A stretch of DNA of 64,000 nt from Pelobates cultripes (taxonomy: Eukaryota > Chordata > Amphibia > Anura > Pelobatidae), in contig OW240915.1 in the NCBI GenBank assembly GCA_933207985.1, positions 124,274,793 through 124,338,792 of the forward strand, in the 5' to 3' direction. Positions 32,933-44,553 of the stretch are shown one piece after another (position 1 is the stretch's first letter; each line of letters starts with the position of its first letter). A program made the translations under genes and the position numbers. The notes beneath the pieces are model-generated. The model did no database searches. It had not been told where the DNA came from and saw only the letters and a list, made by a program, of their open reading frames with translations.

Positions 32933-34030
32933 ATGGCAGACTTAGTTCAGTGTAATAGTTGTTATGCATTTGTTTCACGTTCCACTTTTTGAAGATTTGA
33001 ATGCTGTCTAATCTGTAGACAGTTCTCTATATTGCAGCAGTAGATTGTATTTTTGAAGTCTGAGATTTATAAATTATCTGGTAAACAAACTCAGGCCGGA
33101 ACTGCTGCAAAGCCACTGCCGCATAGACTTACCAGGAATGGCAAATGGATTACTGTAGGATCTGGTAGACTTAGAGTTGTGCATAAAAGGCATATTGCAC
33201 AGCCTGTTGCTCTACATAATTCATTTTCTGCACTTTCAAAGTCTAATGGTGTTATGGAGACAGGCTCAGGTACTGGGGGTAGTGGGGTTGTGGATACAGG
33301 CTCATGCACTGAGGGTAGTGGTGTTGTGGAGACAGGCTCAGGCACTGAGGGTAGTGGTGTTGTGGAGACAGGCTCAGGCACTGAGGGTAGTGGTGTTGTG
33401 GAGACAGGCTTAGGCACTGAGGGTAGTAGTGTTGTGGAGACAGGCTCAGGCACTGAGGGTAGTGGTGTTGTGGAGGCAGGCTCAGGCACCAAGTGTAGTG
33501 GTGTTGTGGAGACAGGCTTGGAGACTATGGTGAGGCCTAATAAAAAGCAGTTGTTGTTGGGGGATTCTATCATAAAAGATGTGGAGATGGACAATGGTGG
33601 GTGGTCTTGTGAGAAGTCTTCCCGGAGCTACTGCTCACAGACACAGCAGACGTATTTGTAATATTGTTAAGCGAGCAAAGCAGGAAGAGGAATTGGATGT
33701 ACTTGTCCATCTGGGGACAAATTATTTGGCTTGCAATGAAGTTTCAGAGGTAAAGGAAGTTTTTAGTGTTTTTCCAATGATATACGGCAGGTTGCTTCCA
33801 CACTGTCATTCTCTGAAGTTCTGCCTGTGCATAACACTAAGAACAACAGGCGGACCTTAACTTGTGGCTTGGTGAATGGTGTCGGGAGCAAGGATTTGGC
33901 TTTATTTCTTATGGTAGCTCTGTTTGGAATGGAAATAAACTGTACAAAAAAGATGGTTTGCATCTTTCTCAAAAGGGAACAAATGTTCTCAGTGAGCAGT
34001 TCAGAGGTTTTGCTAGGATGTATTTAAACT
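32933..34030 (+). pseudogene. LINE ORF1: Cys motif, 12-residue repeats, SGNH-hydrolase-like domain
   Basis: ORF1 proteins of CR1-type LINEs bind RNA and often carry an esterase-like domain. From the ATG at 32933 the frame reads MADLVQCNSCYAF, and a CCLICR motif follows after a frame slip near 32990: two CxxC pairs. A linker holds seven copies of a 36-bp repeat encoding GSGTEGSGVVET (33262-33515). Then come LLLGDSIIKDVE (block I of SGNH hydrolases) and, after another slip, VLVHLGTNYL (block with Gly-Thr-Asn). The last part (KKDGLHLSQKGT) fits the Asp-x-x-His block. At least three frame changes make it non-functional. Confidence 0.75.
33262..33515 (+). repeat. 36-bp coding minisatellite in LINE ORF1
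   Basis: Seven tandem copies of a 36-bp unit ('ggctcaggcactgagggtag' then 'tggtgttgtggagaca') keep the reading frame, each adding 12 residues. Confidence 0.92.
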
Positions 34031-36158
34031 AGGAGGGGGGGCAAAAGGATGATAAAACATCAATCAAAAACAAGGACAGAAGGTGCCTGTAGCAAGCGTG
34101 TTAAAAAATTATAAGCTTAGTCATGTCTACAAATTCTCGCAGTTTAGGGAATAAGATCCATGAATTTATGGCAATAATGGCAACTGATAATGTAGATTTA
34201 GTCGTTGTTATTGAGACATGGTATAATAAGAAAAATGACTGGGATATAGCAATACCAGCGTACTCTTTACATAGAAAAGACAGGAAAGACAGAGAAGACA
34301 AGAAAGGGGGAGGAGTGGCCCTGTATGTGAAGGATAGAATAAAATCTAGCTTAATAAAAGTTAGTGAGGCAAACAGACTCCGTTTGGGTTACGTTAGAAT
34401 TTGATAATCACACAGTAACTCGTTTAGGTGTGATTTATAGGCCCCCAGGACAAATAGAAGAGTTAGATAATCTACTAGTTGAGGAAATAGCAAAAATGGC
34501 AATATAGGGGGAAGTCATCATCATGGGTGACTTTAATCTTCCTGATGTGAATTGGAAAACCAAAATAACTGCTTGTGCCAAGAGCACACATATTCTAAAC
34601 TCCCTACTGGGATTGGCTCTAAAACAAGTTGTTGAGGAGCCAACTCGTAAGGAGGCCATACTATATTTAGTGTTAACAAATGGAGATTTGGTATCAAATA
34701 TTACTGTAGGTGAAAGTTTAAGATTTAGTGATCATCAGTCAGTGTGGTTTAATATAAGAATAGTGACTGTCACACCACACAAAAACAAAAGTTTTAGACT
34801 TTATAAAAACAGACTTTTCTAAAATTAGAATATGTGTAGAGGAGTCATTATCAGACTGGAGCGATTTAAATGGAGTCCAAAAGAAATGGGATTATTTAAA
34901 AGTTGCACTGCTGAAGGCAACAGAAAATTACATTAGGCTTGTCAGTAAAAGCAAAAAAGTCAAGAAACCACTGTGGTACTCCGCAGATGTGGCCAAAATA
35001 GTAAAAAAACAAAAAGTTAGCATTTAATAATTATATTAAAAAAAAACAGAGTGAGAAAGACAGTATGAGCTATAAGATTAGGAAGAAAGAGGCTAAGCAA
35101 GTTATAAGAGCTTCCAAATCACACACAGAAGAGAAAATAGCACAGTCAGTAAAAAAGGGGACAAAACATTTTTTAGATACATAAATGAGAAAAGGAAAGT
35201 AAAACAAGGATTGGTTAGATTAAAAACAAAAGAAGGAAGGTATGTAGAAGAGGATAAAGGTCTAGCTGACTACCTCAGTGAATATTTTTGTTCAGTATTT
35301 ATAGATGAAAATGAAGGAAAGGGGCCTCAGTTAGGAAAAAGGACAAATGAGTCATTTGTTACATGTGAGTTTACAGAGGAAGAGGTTCTATCTCAACTGT
35401 CAACAGTAAAGACAAATAAGTCAATGGGACCTGATGGAATACACCCAAAATGATTAAAAGAGCTTAGTGGTGTACTAGCAAAACTATTAACAGATTTATT
35501 TATCCAATCATTGTTAACAGAAGTAATCCCAGAAGATTGTAAGTTAGCAAATGTTGTGCCCATTCACAAGAAAGGTAGGAGGGAGGAGTTGGGCAACTAT
35601 ATGCCAGTAAGCCCTACTTCAGTAGTGGGGAAAGTAATATAAACCATGTTAAAGGATCGGATTGTTGAACATCTAAAAACACATGGATTTCAAGATCAGA
35701 GACAACATGGGTTTACTTCAGGGAGATCATGCCAAACTAATCTCATTGATTTTTTTGATTGGGTAACTAAAAGAATAGATCAGGGGGGTGCAGTAGACAT
35801 TGCTTACCTAGATTTCAGTAAGGCTTTTGACACTGTTGCACATAGAAGGCTTATCAATAAACTGCAATCTTTAAGTTTGGATTCCAATATTGTTGAATGG
35901 GTAAGGCAGTGGCCATGTGACAGGCAACACAGGGTTGTAGTCAATGGAGTATATTCGAAGCATGGGCTTGTCACCAGTGGGGTATCTTCGGGATCTGTAC
36001 TTGGACCTATTCTCTTTAATGTTTTTATTAGTGATATTGCAGAAGGTCTTGATGGTAAGGTATGTCTTTTTGCTGATGATATCAAGATATGTAACAGGGT
36101 TGATGTTCCAGGAGGGATAAGCCAAATGGCAAATGATTTAGGTAAACTAGAAAAATGG

Positions 36159-37321
36159 GGGATGTAGGGAAGCAGTGTCTAACAATTAAAATCTTTGCGT
36201 GGAGTCCAATGGAGCCAATATCAGGGAGAAAACAAAATGGGACAGGTATACTAATATAGTGTATTAAATATAAATACAATACTCCCAACCAGAAAACAAT
36301 CTGGCAAAAGAGTACAGAGAGGGTTACAGAGGTACTAAATGGGCTTAACCCAAGAACTTACAGAAAATACAAAAATTAAGGAGTCTCTATACATAGTGTG
36401 CTATAGGGGGTACTGGTTTTGATGGGACTTGCTTCCTGTTCAGGGATGCTCTTCCCTCATCTCCTTAATTTTTGTATACTAATATAATGTAGTATGTCTA
36501 TAACAGCAGAGGCAGAATATAAGGAAAGAATATGTTGCACTCACTTTTCTGGATGCATTTACACATACTATGTTGTTTTTAAACTCTCTTTTATCTTTTA
36601 TTGCTTATTTGGTGTTATTTTATGTTTTAAAGTTAATTAATGTTCAGGTCACATGATCAGTGACATCATCTGACCTTTTTTATTTTTGTATTTCTTATCT
36701 ATTTAATAGTGAAGGTCCCCTACTCTGTAACACTTTGAAAAAAGCCTTCTGTATAGGTGAAACGCGTTAGTGTGTTACCTACTTTTTTAATTCTTTAATA
36801 AAATCAATCCGCATTTGCACCCCTGGACCTTCATTGGACATCTTTTATTGGAGAAACTGTAGCTCACATTCCCGGGTGGGGGACAAACCACCTATGCTGT
36901 ATAGGATTTGGCAACTGCACAGCCCTCTAAGGTAAGAAAACCAGGTCAAGACAAAGTCCAGTTTCAAAAAGGCCTCTGGCCTGTTTATTTTCTGTTGTTA
37001 AGAAGTAACAGGATACAACAAACAGCAAACCTTCTTTCTCCACAAAACACTTTCTTTCTCCTCCAAACACTTCCCTCACTCCACCCTGCTTTAACTGCAG
37101 TTATATAGGTGCTCACAGCCCCTACAGGTGAGGCTAATGACCTCGTTAGGCAGTGAGCCAGAACTCCTTAGAAAACCTGGGCTGGACTCATGCACAGCCA
37201 CTCTGACAGTGGGTGGAGAATCGGCCCACCCTGTTCTTCCGAATACTCCACCCCAGGGACCCAAATAACAACAGAGGACATAAGGAACAAGCGCCAGAAA
37301 TCTCCCTTGCTGCAATATCTG
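36159..37321 (+). mobile_element. 1.16-kb insertion in LINE ORF2 with 15-bp target duplication
   Basis: AAACTAGAAAAATGG lies at 36144-36158 and 37322-37336, and ORF2 reads on across the joined site. The insert contains a short inverted repeat (TACAAAAATTAAGGAG near 36370 and its complement near 36460), a GAAACGCGTTA motif at 36769 and ATAAAATC near 36798. These match the terminal block of the Penelope-like element at 19.8-20.1 kb in style. No coding sequence is evident. Confidence 0.7.
36735..36781 (+). ncRNA. Decayed hammerhead-like motif
   Basis: TTGAAAA stands where CUGANGA is expected (two core changes). GCCT and AGGT can pair as stem II, and GAAACGCGTTA gives an intact minimal stem III with a cleavable position. 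The core changes probably abolish activity. Confidence 0.35.
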
Positions 37322-38136
37322 AAACTAGAAAAATGGTCAGAGTTGTGGCAACTGACATTTAATGTGGATAAGTGAAAGATAATGCATCTTGGACGTCAAA
37401 CCCCAAGGGCAGAGTACAGAATATTTGAGTCCTAACCTCAACATCTGAGAAAAGGGATTGAGGGGTGATTATTTCTGATGACTTAAAGGTAGGCAGACAA
37501 TGTTATAGAGCAGCAGGAAATGCTAGCAGAATGCTTGGTTGGTTGTATAGGGAGAGGTATTAGCAGTAGAAAGAGGGAAGTGATCATGCCATTGTACAGA
37601 ACACTGGTGAGACCTCACTTGGAGTATTGTACACAGTACTGGAGACCGTATCTCCAGAAGGATATTGATACTTTAGAGAGAGTTCAGAGAAGGGCTACTA
37701 AACTGGTTCATGGATTGCAGGATAAAACTTACAAGGAAAGGTTAAAGGAACGTAACATGTATAGCTTGGAGGAAAGATGAGACGGGGGATATGATAGAAA
37801 TATTTAAATACATAAAGGGAATCAACACAGTAAAGGAGGAGACTATATTTAAAAGAAGAAAAACTACCACAACAAGAGGACATAGTCTTAAATTAGAGGG
37901 GCAAATGTTTAAAAATAATATTACTTTACTGAAAGGGTAGTGGATGCATGGAATAGCCTTCAAGCTGAAGTGGTAGAGGTTAACACAGTAAAAGAGTTTA
38001 AGCATGCATAAGACTATCCTAACTATAAGATAATACCAGGGACTAATGAAAGTATTTAAAAAAAAATTGGGCAGAGTAGATGGACCGAATGGGTCTTATC
38101 TGCCGTCACATTCCATGTTTCTATTAAACTTGGTTT

Positions 38137-39692
38137 TGTGGGGATATTTATGGGATAATAATAGTAACAGTGAGAATTGCCCACTAATTCAATTCTCAGA
38201 TCCCAAAGAACGTTTATCGTGTTAAGTGGAATGTATTTCATATAATTAATATCACAATGTATAAAAATAGATTTTATTTATATGACAAATTAATTAATAA
38301 TAATATATGTAACATGCATGACAATAATCAATGAATATCCAGTATAAAATGATATGCAATACAAAGGAATGGGTATTACGTTTCAATGGCTAACTAGCAT
38401 TTTCTGTCAAGAATTCTGACGATTTATGAGGTATCCTTAACACAGACTTAAGTGAAACTTTTCACAGCGAAGAACAGAATTCCTCAGAGTACAGCGTAAG
38501 GTCGTAAAGTTTAGCAGACAGTTAGAATAACCCTTTCAATGCTGGCTAGATCTCCTAGGTAGTTAAGATCTACTCTTATGTAATTTTAAATAAAATAACA
38601 TTTAAACCAGTTCACTAGTCATTTTCTTAAACCATCCAATAAGAGAATCTAATATATTATATAAGCAGATTTTTAATTTGTCTAAAAGATATCTATCTTA
38701 ATTTAGAGCAAATCAATACACCTGGATAAAAACAGCGGTATGCTAACACGTGATAATATCACATCAATATATAATTATTCTTAATTCCACCTGCAGAATG
38801 GAATGTTTATAACTATATATTCTTTAGTTAACTAAGATTTCTTAATATGGAAATCTGACCGTGATTTATCCAGTCATATATAATGCTATTAATACATTTT
38901 AATTAATTTAATTAATTAAATGAAACCAGTATAATTACCAGTTGAGTAGATATTTCATCCGATTGGTAGTCTCAGGAACTTATTTGGATGTCTCTCTCTG
39001 CATGGAGGTTGGAGTCCCCAAACTTCCAATTCCTCTCTCCTCTTTTTCTTTGCATATCTCTTCATCTGCCTCCTCTTCGTATCTTCCCTTTGTCTTAACT
39101 TTTAAAGAGCCAGACTCTCTGTACGTCATCAGTTGATAACCCAATAGAAGTACTAGAGGTGTGGTTATCTTCCAGATCGCAAATTAGTTATTTGGTCTAT
39201 AGAGGGCAGTCTTGTCCCACTAAACATACCTATCCAGGAAAGAGTTAACTTTTCCTGGTGGCTATTTTGACGTCATTTTGGCCTATCTAGATAGTGGTCA
39301 TAATTCAGTTTTTAAAGGGTTTCTTAAAGTTTTGTCCAGACTTAGCGTCTGCAATTCCTGCCATAATTTCTGATATGACAGATCATGAACTAAGTTTACC
39401 CTTTTCCATACAATGGTACCTTATATATATATTGACAGTTAAATTTTATTATTTAATCTTCTCTGTCACAATTGTCTGGGTTTAGATTTGATTATATTCT
39501 TATCACTTGTTTATACTATGCTATGCATTCCTTAGCTCTGGCAAAGAGGCCAGTCTTACAGAAAGAAATCTAGTGTCTTCTTTGTTAACTTGGAATAACA
39601 AAATGGAGTCTGGTCTGTTCAGAGTGACTCAGAATATACACTTTTAGTTTCTATCATAGCACAAAATGTCTGCCGATATAAATACTCTGACA
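38137..39692. mobile_element. Possible ERV solo LTR with 4-bp duplication GTTT
   Basis: The block reads TGTGGGGATATTTATGGG...ATAAATACTCTGACA (TG...CA) and is flanked by GTTT at 38133-38136 and 39693-39696. A 4-bp duplication fits gamma-like retroviruses. The duplication is short and could be chance. No gene is present and orientation is not settled. Confidence 0.45.
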
Positions 39693-39719
39693 GTTTAAAT
39701 CCCTGTTTGTGCCTTTTTG

Positions 39720-40544
39720 GATATTTATGGCCAAATTTCAAACTTTCAAAGTGGCACTTCAAACTCCTGAACAGTCGAAGTGGCCGCCATTCGACATTCT
39801 AACATGTGGTGGTGGCCATCTTGTTCGCATGGACCAAAACCGCGAATAGATTTCAGGGAGTCTATGGAACGGTTTTGGGCATGGGACCATGCCTGCGCCT
39901 GGGCAAAACTATGACTTCCATTGAATTCCATTAAATTTCTGAACCCCTGATCTGATCTGGTTGATTTATGGATATGTTGTTCACCCAGATCAGGGGATGA
40001 AACATTTATGGGGATATGTTGTATTTTGGGGATTTTATAAAAAAAAATATTTTTTTCTGCCTGGAGATAATTAAGTTAATGCATAATCTGCCTTCATTAT
40101 CTCCCAGGCAGAGGGGGGTTGTGTATATTGTATGGGAGTGTCTCTGTATAACTCAGCTTTTATTGGTTTGTAAACTTTGTGTCCCTGTGCATAAAAGGCC
40201 AATGTGCCTCCATTAAAATTGAGTTCCTGCTTACCCTCAACATAGAGTCTCATCTCATGTGTGAGGGAAACAGCTGTATCTACCCTGGGGATTGCTATAT
40301 CACAATGCATCTGGGGATTATAATCACTAGCTGTTTTAAGAGCTGTTCCTGCTACACTCTCTGGAGTAGGAGAGGTTCACCCACTGGAAGGTGGAGGACG
40401 GCAGGTGGAGGACGGCGAGTTCACAGCCAAGCTATAATGCTGGACGTGGGGATTACAGCGTTGATGGTGTCTGGTGGAGTGCTTGAAGCCCTCGGTGAGC
40501 ACTAGGAGCATCGACCCAGTCGGGGTGCCAGGCGGTCCGTCACA
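39720..40544 (+). mobile_element. LTR-A copy, 5' end missing
   Basis: It contains 'acggttttgggcatgggacc', 'gatatgttgttcacccagatc', GGAGATAATTAAG, TATA-like GCATAAAAGGCC near 40190, CATTAAAATTGAG, and ends CGGTCCGTCACA at 40544. The TGTGAC start is not found. Confidence 0.7.
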
Positions 40545-41740
40545 TGTAGTGTCACACTTTTATTCCACTACCCAGTATGGACCCTGCCAGGCAACCTGTA
40601 GCCTGTTGTGTCGGACGGGTTTCAAAACCAAAATCTTCTGACCTACCTGACCGAAAGCTACGGCTCCTGGCTCCTCGATCATACCATGTGCGCTGGCACC
40701 TCTGAGCCGCCTGGAGGTTCCCTCTCACCAAGTGAGTGAGTTTCTCCAGCCAGTCCCGAAACTCCAGTCACGAAACTCCTGCTCCCCCTCTGCCTCCTAG
40801 TGCTCCCTCAGTCTGAAAATTAATTGTGACGAACTACACTTCACCACTGGCTTTTGGAGAGGCCTACTTGCCCTGTGACAATGGCCCCTAGGGTGTATTG
40901 CCGTTTAAACACTCGATTTGTGCATAGTGGATTTTAAAGCACTGTTTCTGCCCCTTTAAATATTATTGGAAAAGATTTGCACTTTCACTTTCGCTGTGGC
41001 AGTTTGTGGGGTCTGCGGTGGTTATGGTGTCTTGTGCAGTGCTAATGGTCCTTAGTGAGCGCTAGGAGCATCCTTCTACAGTCCAACCCTAAGCCAACCT
41101 GGGGCAACCGTAACATGAATTAAAATGAGAATCCTGTAGATTCCTGGGGCACCTCCCGAAATGCGAACAGGAGAAGCGGCAGAAATCTCACCCAATCCCT
41201 GCGATTCGCGGCAAAGGTATGGAGCATCTGCTTCAATGTGCCATTGAAGGGCTCGTACAGGCCATTGGTCTGGGGGATGATAGGGTGTTTTATAGGATCG
41301 GTTTAATGCCGCATAACTTGATATGGCAGTTGATTAGTCATCTTGGCAGTAAACTGGGAGCACTGACCTGAGAGGATTTCCCGGGGAAAACCCATCTGGG
41401 AGAACACTCGCATCAGGGCTTTGGCCACAGTCTCTGCCTGAATGTTGCTCAGGACGACTGCCTCGGGGTAACGGGTCGCATAGTCCACAATGGTCAGAAT
41501 ATACTTGATCCCAGAGGGGCTAGGTTTAGAGAGGGGACCTATGATATCAACAGTTACTCTGCCGAAAGGTTCTTCAATGAAGGGTAAGTGCTGGAGCGGG
41601 GCCTTGTGCCGATTGCCCTACTTCCCCACTCTCTGGCAGACATCACAGGTCTGGCAATACTGCCTCAGATCCTTCGAGATGGAAGCTTTGGGTGAGCCGA
41701 TGCTGAGTACGACCCTTTCCCAAATGCCCAAAGGTGATCT
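40545..41740 (-). pseudogene. Ty3/gypsy integrase, split and mutated
   Basis: Integrase joins element DNA to the host chromosome. The minus strand encodes the zinc-binding CQTCDVC motif (about 41650), then the core with VDYATRYPEAV and VAKALMRVFSQMGFPREIL. The DQGSQF-type motif reads GQCSQF, so the second catalytic Asp is replaced by Gly (about 41365). PIIPQTNGLYEPFNGTLKQML follows, with the Glu region changed. After the inserted LTR fragment the C-terminal part (WYDRGARSRSF, VLKPVR, WQGPYWVVE) lies at 40550-40819. Several stops are present (near 41300 and 41130). Confidence 0.85.
40825..41115 (+). mobile_element. Internally deleted LTR-A inside the integrase
   Basis: It starts TGTGACGAACTACACTTCAC and ends GGCAACCGTAACA. 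The flanking pentamers are TTAAT (40820-40824) and TGAAT (41116-41120), one mismatch, which fits a decayed 5-bp duplication. Most of the LTR middle is missing. Confidence 0.65.
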
Positions 41741-42771
41741 TCAATAGCTTAAGCCAATATTTCCTGGGGGCTTTCCACGGACTGTTTGGTAGTAGTAGGA
41801 GCTGTCCCTGCCTCCCCCTTTTCCGCTATGAAAAATCTTTCCCCAATCTTCCCCACCTGACTAGTGGCTGCCATATCCTGATACACCTCGAGGGTAGGGT
41901 TGGATACTACCTCCCACCACCTCAGGGGAAAGAGGGGGAAAGAGTCTTATGGATGGTCGATAGCCATGAGAGGCAGTGGTGCGTTGGGGCCTCCAGGTAT
42001 CTGCATACTCGTCGCCCTGCTGGGGCAACTTCTGCTAAAGTCTTTTCCCCATTCCTGCACCTCGGTAGGGAGCACATTATAGAAGTACTCCAGCATAAAC
42101 AGCTAGAGGATCTCTTCAGGAGACTTTGCCTGGTGCGAGTTCACCCAATTCTGGGTGGCTTGGGTGATGCAGCATGCCCACTCCCCAAGGAAGTCTTTCT
42201 CCCCTTTCTTCGTCTCCCTGAAATTCCTGTGGTTATGGCATATCGGGCTAGCAGGATCTGTTTCACGAAGTTGTACTCCTGGAACTTGTCCTCAGGTACG
42301 TTCCAGTAAGCCTCCGGGTCAGAATGGTGATCCAGTCTGCAGGGCTGACCTCTTGTAGGAGGCACTGGCACCCAAAGTCCTGTAAGAAGTTGTCAATGCC
42401 CTCCGCCTCTTCCTTAAAGATTCCTTAAAGGCGTCGAAGGGCAGTTTATGCTATCGTGCAGGAGTTGCTGAACTCCCCAGGGACCCCTCTCCCACTCTTC
42501 GTTCATCAAGCTGTCTGGGGTTCCCCCATTCTTCTGAGCCAAGACAAAGGCTTGGACCTCGGAGAAGATCTTGGTCATTATTTCCTTGGAGGGGGTATCT
42601 TTGAAGTATGCCAGGCGCAGAGTCACTTCTTTGTGAATGGGATCCATTTCACCCTCCTGCTGTGTCCATGAGGATGGCAATCAACTCAGCTTTGGTGTGA
42701 GTGCTAGCTGAAAGCCCTCTGGCTTCCAGCAAATCTTGTAATGCTGACTTTTTTAAATTGGTGTAGTCCAT
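41741..42771 (-). pseudogene. Ty3/gypsy gag with SAP-like start and SCAN-like domain
   Basis: The ATG at 42771 opens a frame with a helix-rich SAP-like start (LKKSALQDLLEARGLSAS). A slip near 42665 leads to a middle part (LRLAYFKDTPSKEIM, AQKNGG). Further on, AYWNVPEDKFQEYNFVKQIL and, after more slips, 'WVNSHQAKSPEEILQLFMLE' and 'YNVLPTEVQEW' form a SCAN-like capsid domain. SCAN domains of vertebrate zinc-finger genes are thought to derive from gypsy-type gag. At 41740 the sequence runs straight into integrase. Confidence 0.7.
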
Positions 42772-42820
42772 GAGTCTGTTGGGCTCACAAACGCTGGTTC
42801 CGTATGGCTGGGAAGTGCGA

Positions 42821-42838
42821 TCCCGTCACTTGCCACCA
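42821..42838 (-). other. Putative primer-binding site of the gypsy element
   Basis: On the minus strand TGGTGGCAAGTGACGGGA starts two bases after the LTR end (...CCCCTACA). It begins with TGG, as expected for pairing with a tRNA CCA end. The tRNA species was not determined. Confidence 0.6.
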
Positions 42839-42840
42839 GT

Positions 42841-43450
42841 TGTAGGGGACCACGGGTAACCCAACTGGTTACCTCCGCTAATTCCTTCCTTCAGCCAGTC
42901 AGGAACCCTTTAGGATACCTAGAGACCCATTTTCATCCCCCCAGTAATTGGACGACACACAGTCCTGGAGGTACAACACAATTGTATTGGCCATAATGCA
43001 TAACCCAAGGGGTGTACCACACAAACATACAAGAATACATCCCAAGATCCTCCCCCTCCATGGGGTCCCAGCACAGGAAGGGACTCCATTCCCTTTGTCC
43101 CAAAAGCCAGTCACAAAATCCACAGGGTCCCCCACAGCAACTGCCTGGGGTCTTCTTTCCAAGAGCCTCTGTTCCTGGGAGTCTAGGTGTGGGAAAAAGG
43201 GGCCGTCTCTTTGTCTCCCAGGCACAGAAAATCCCTTCCAAGGGAAAAGAGTTGGTCTCTTTGTCCCTCAGGCTCATGAGAGCCTGCCAAACTCAGTGCC
43301 CCAAAAGTGCCCACACCAATCTCAGGGACCCTTGCCTTGGTCCCTCTATCGACTAGTCTCCATTTGCAAGGTCCTGGTGTGAAACCCAAGCATGGGAAGT
43401 GTCTCCTTTCTGGGCATGAATGCTCTCCCTGACTGGTGTTCATCTATACA
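42841..43450 (-). mobile_element. 5' LTR of the gypsy element
   Basis: On the minus strand the 610-bp block reads TGTATAGATGAACACC...CCCCTACA. Its 3' end is fixed by the adjacent primer-binding site. The 5' end is chosen from the TG..CA rule and from the fact that the sequence beyond 43451 belongs to another LTR family. Confidence 0.65.
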
Positions 43451-43622
43451 AATTAATTACTTCCCTTGCAGTTTCACACCTAGGTTGTGAGTGCGAACGT
43501 TCTGATTAATTGGTGTGAACGTTCTAATGGGGCATCAGGGAGTCCTCGTTCGGAAGATGAACGAGTCTGAAAACAATCCACGAATGGTCCCCCTGGTGGC
43601 GTTTGACTGAACGAATGGTGTC
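43451..43622 (-). mobile_element. LTR subtype B fragment
   Basis: CGTTCG-rich sequence ('gtgcgaacgttctgattaat', 'cctcgttcggaag') resembles 44554-44700 and the U3 of the solo LTR at 16957-18117 on the minus strand. Confidence 0.5.
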
Positions 43623-44553
43623 TGTGACAAAAGCAACTTCGCCACTGGCTTTTGGAGAGGCCTGCTTGCCAGCCTCTTGCCCTGTGACTATGGCCCCTGG
43701 GGTGTATTGCCGTTTTAAAAAAACGGCCATTTTAATTAATTGTTTGGTCGTCGAGTTCATGAAACTCAAATCAGACATGCAACGTCATGAACACCGCTGA
43801 ACTTTACCTTCTCTAGAACGACGACTCTACGACGGGAGTCGAACGGTGTTCGACAATACAAACGACACTTTCACTTTGGTTATTTGCACGAACGGCCCTC
43901 ATTCGTGCATTCAAACAGAACTTAGTATGGGAAATAAACCGGCCACACAGCCTAAATCTGTGGAACTGTTTTGGGCATAAAAATGTTCGTGTGGTCGGTC
44001 AAATGTGACTTCTAAAAAACTTTTGAACCCCTGCTCTGATCTGGGTGTTTTTTGGATATGCTTGTATCACAGGCAGAGGGGAGGGTTTGGTACAGTAACT
44101 GGGAGTGTTCAAATGTTTTTATTGGATTTCATGTCCTGTGCCCCACATGGGCAATAACCTTACAGCCCACGTGGGCGGTAACCTTGTGGGGAAATACTGT
44201 ATGAAAGAAGCAGCTGTACCTTGAGATCTGCTTAACCCTCAATACATAGCCTCATCTCGTGTTTGTAGGGAACTGCTATATTCACACTGGGGATTGCTAT
44301 ACTCCACTGGGCTGTAATCACTTAGCTCTTTTAAGAGCTGTTCCTGTTACGCTCTCCTGGAGGAGAGGTCTCCCCCACATGGTCTGAGGCTGATCCAGGG
44401 TGGAAGGAAGACGACAAGGCTCTAGTTAAGCTATGGCGGTTGTGGAGTCTGTGGTGGTTGTGGTGTCCGGTGTGGTGCTTATGGTCCTCGGCTTCAGCTA
44501 GGAAGCGTCCGTCAATGGAGGTGCCCAGTCGGGGTCCCAGGTGATCTGTTACA
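43623..44553 (+). mobile_element. LTR-A copy, full ends
   Basis: It starts TGTGACAAAAGCAACTTCGC and ends GGTGATCTGTTACA, with the family motifs in order: 'gccctgtgactatggcccc', 'aactgttttgggcataaaa', CAGGCAGAGGGGAGGG, TATA-like CTGTATGAAAG, and 'tcccagtcggggtccc'-type end sequence. No matching duplication is seen at the flanks. Confidence 0.75.

Larger units (their letters stand above)
34123..38011 (+). pseudogene. LINE ORF2: APE endonuclease and reverse transcriptase, broken
   Basis: The endonuclease region shows NARSLG-like SRSLGNK, VIETW, KGGGVALYV, GDFNLPDVNW (34523-34552) and SDHQSVWF. The reverse transcriptase region shows MGPDGIHPK, QHGFTSGRSC, YLDFSKAFDTV, SGSVLGPILF and the catalytic FADD (36066-36080). 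Stops and slips lie near 34405, 34820, 35030, 35450 and 35640. The frame is cut at 36158 by an insertion and continues at 37322 with the RT thumb and the tail ([21 protein letters not shown]). It ends at 38011. Such motifs fit the CR1 clade. Confidence 0.85.
32398..38120 (+). mobile_element. CR1-type LINE, nearly full length
   Basis: The order is 5' UTR repeats (32398-32900), ORF1 (32933-34030), ORF2 (34123-38011) and a short 3' end with GGACCGAATGGGTCTTATC and GTCACATTCCATGTTTCT. It inserted into an LTR start (breakpoint about 32397). Both ORFs carry stops and frame slips, and ORF2 is split by a 1.16-kb insertion. Confidence 0.8.
40545..43450 (-). mobile_element. Ty3/gypsy element, internally deleted, minus strand
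   Basis: On the minus strand the order is LTR (43450-42841), a 2-base gap, a primer-binding-type site beginning TGGTGGCAAGTGACGGGA (42838-42821), gag from 42771, then directly integrase (about 41740-40550). Protease, reverse transcriptase and RNase H are missing. An LTR fragment (40825-41115) splits the integrase. The downstream LTR is not found and is replaced by LTR-A. Confidence 0.8.

Noticed and set aside
33091..33594. 167-codon minus-strand Pro/Ser/Thr frame
   Set aside because: It is the complement of the 36-bp repeats in the LINE ORF1.
41734..43382. Plus-strand frames of 110-190 codons
   Set aside because: They are antisense to the gypsy gag and LTR, whose minus-strand motifs are clear.
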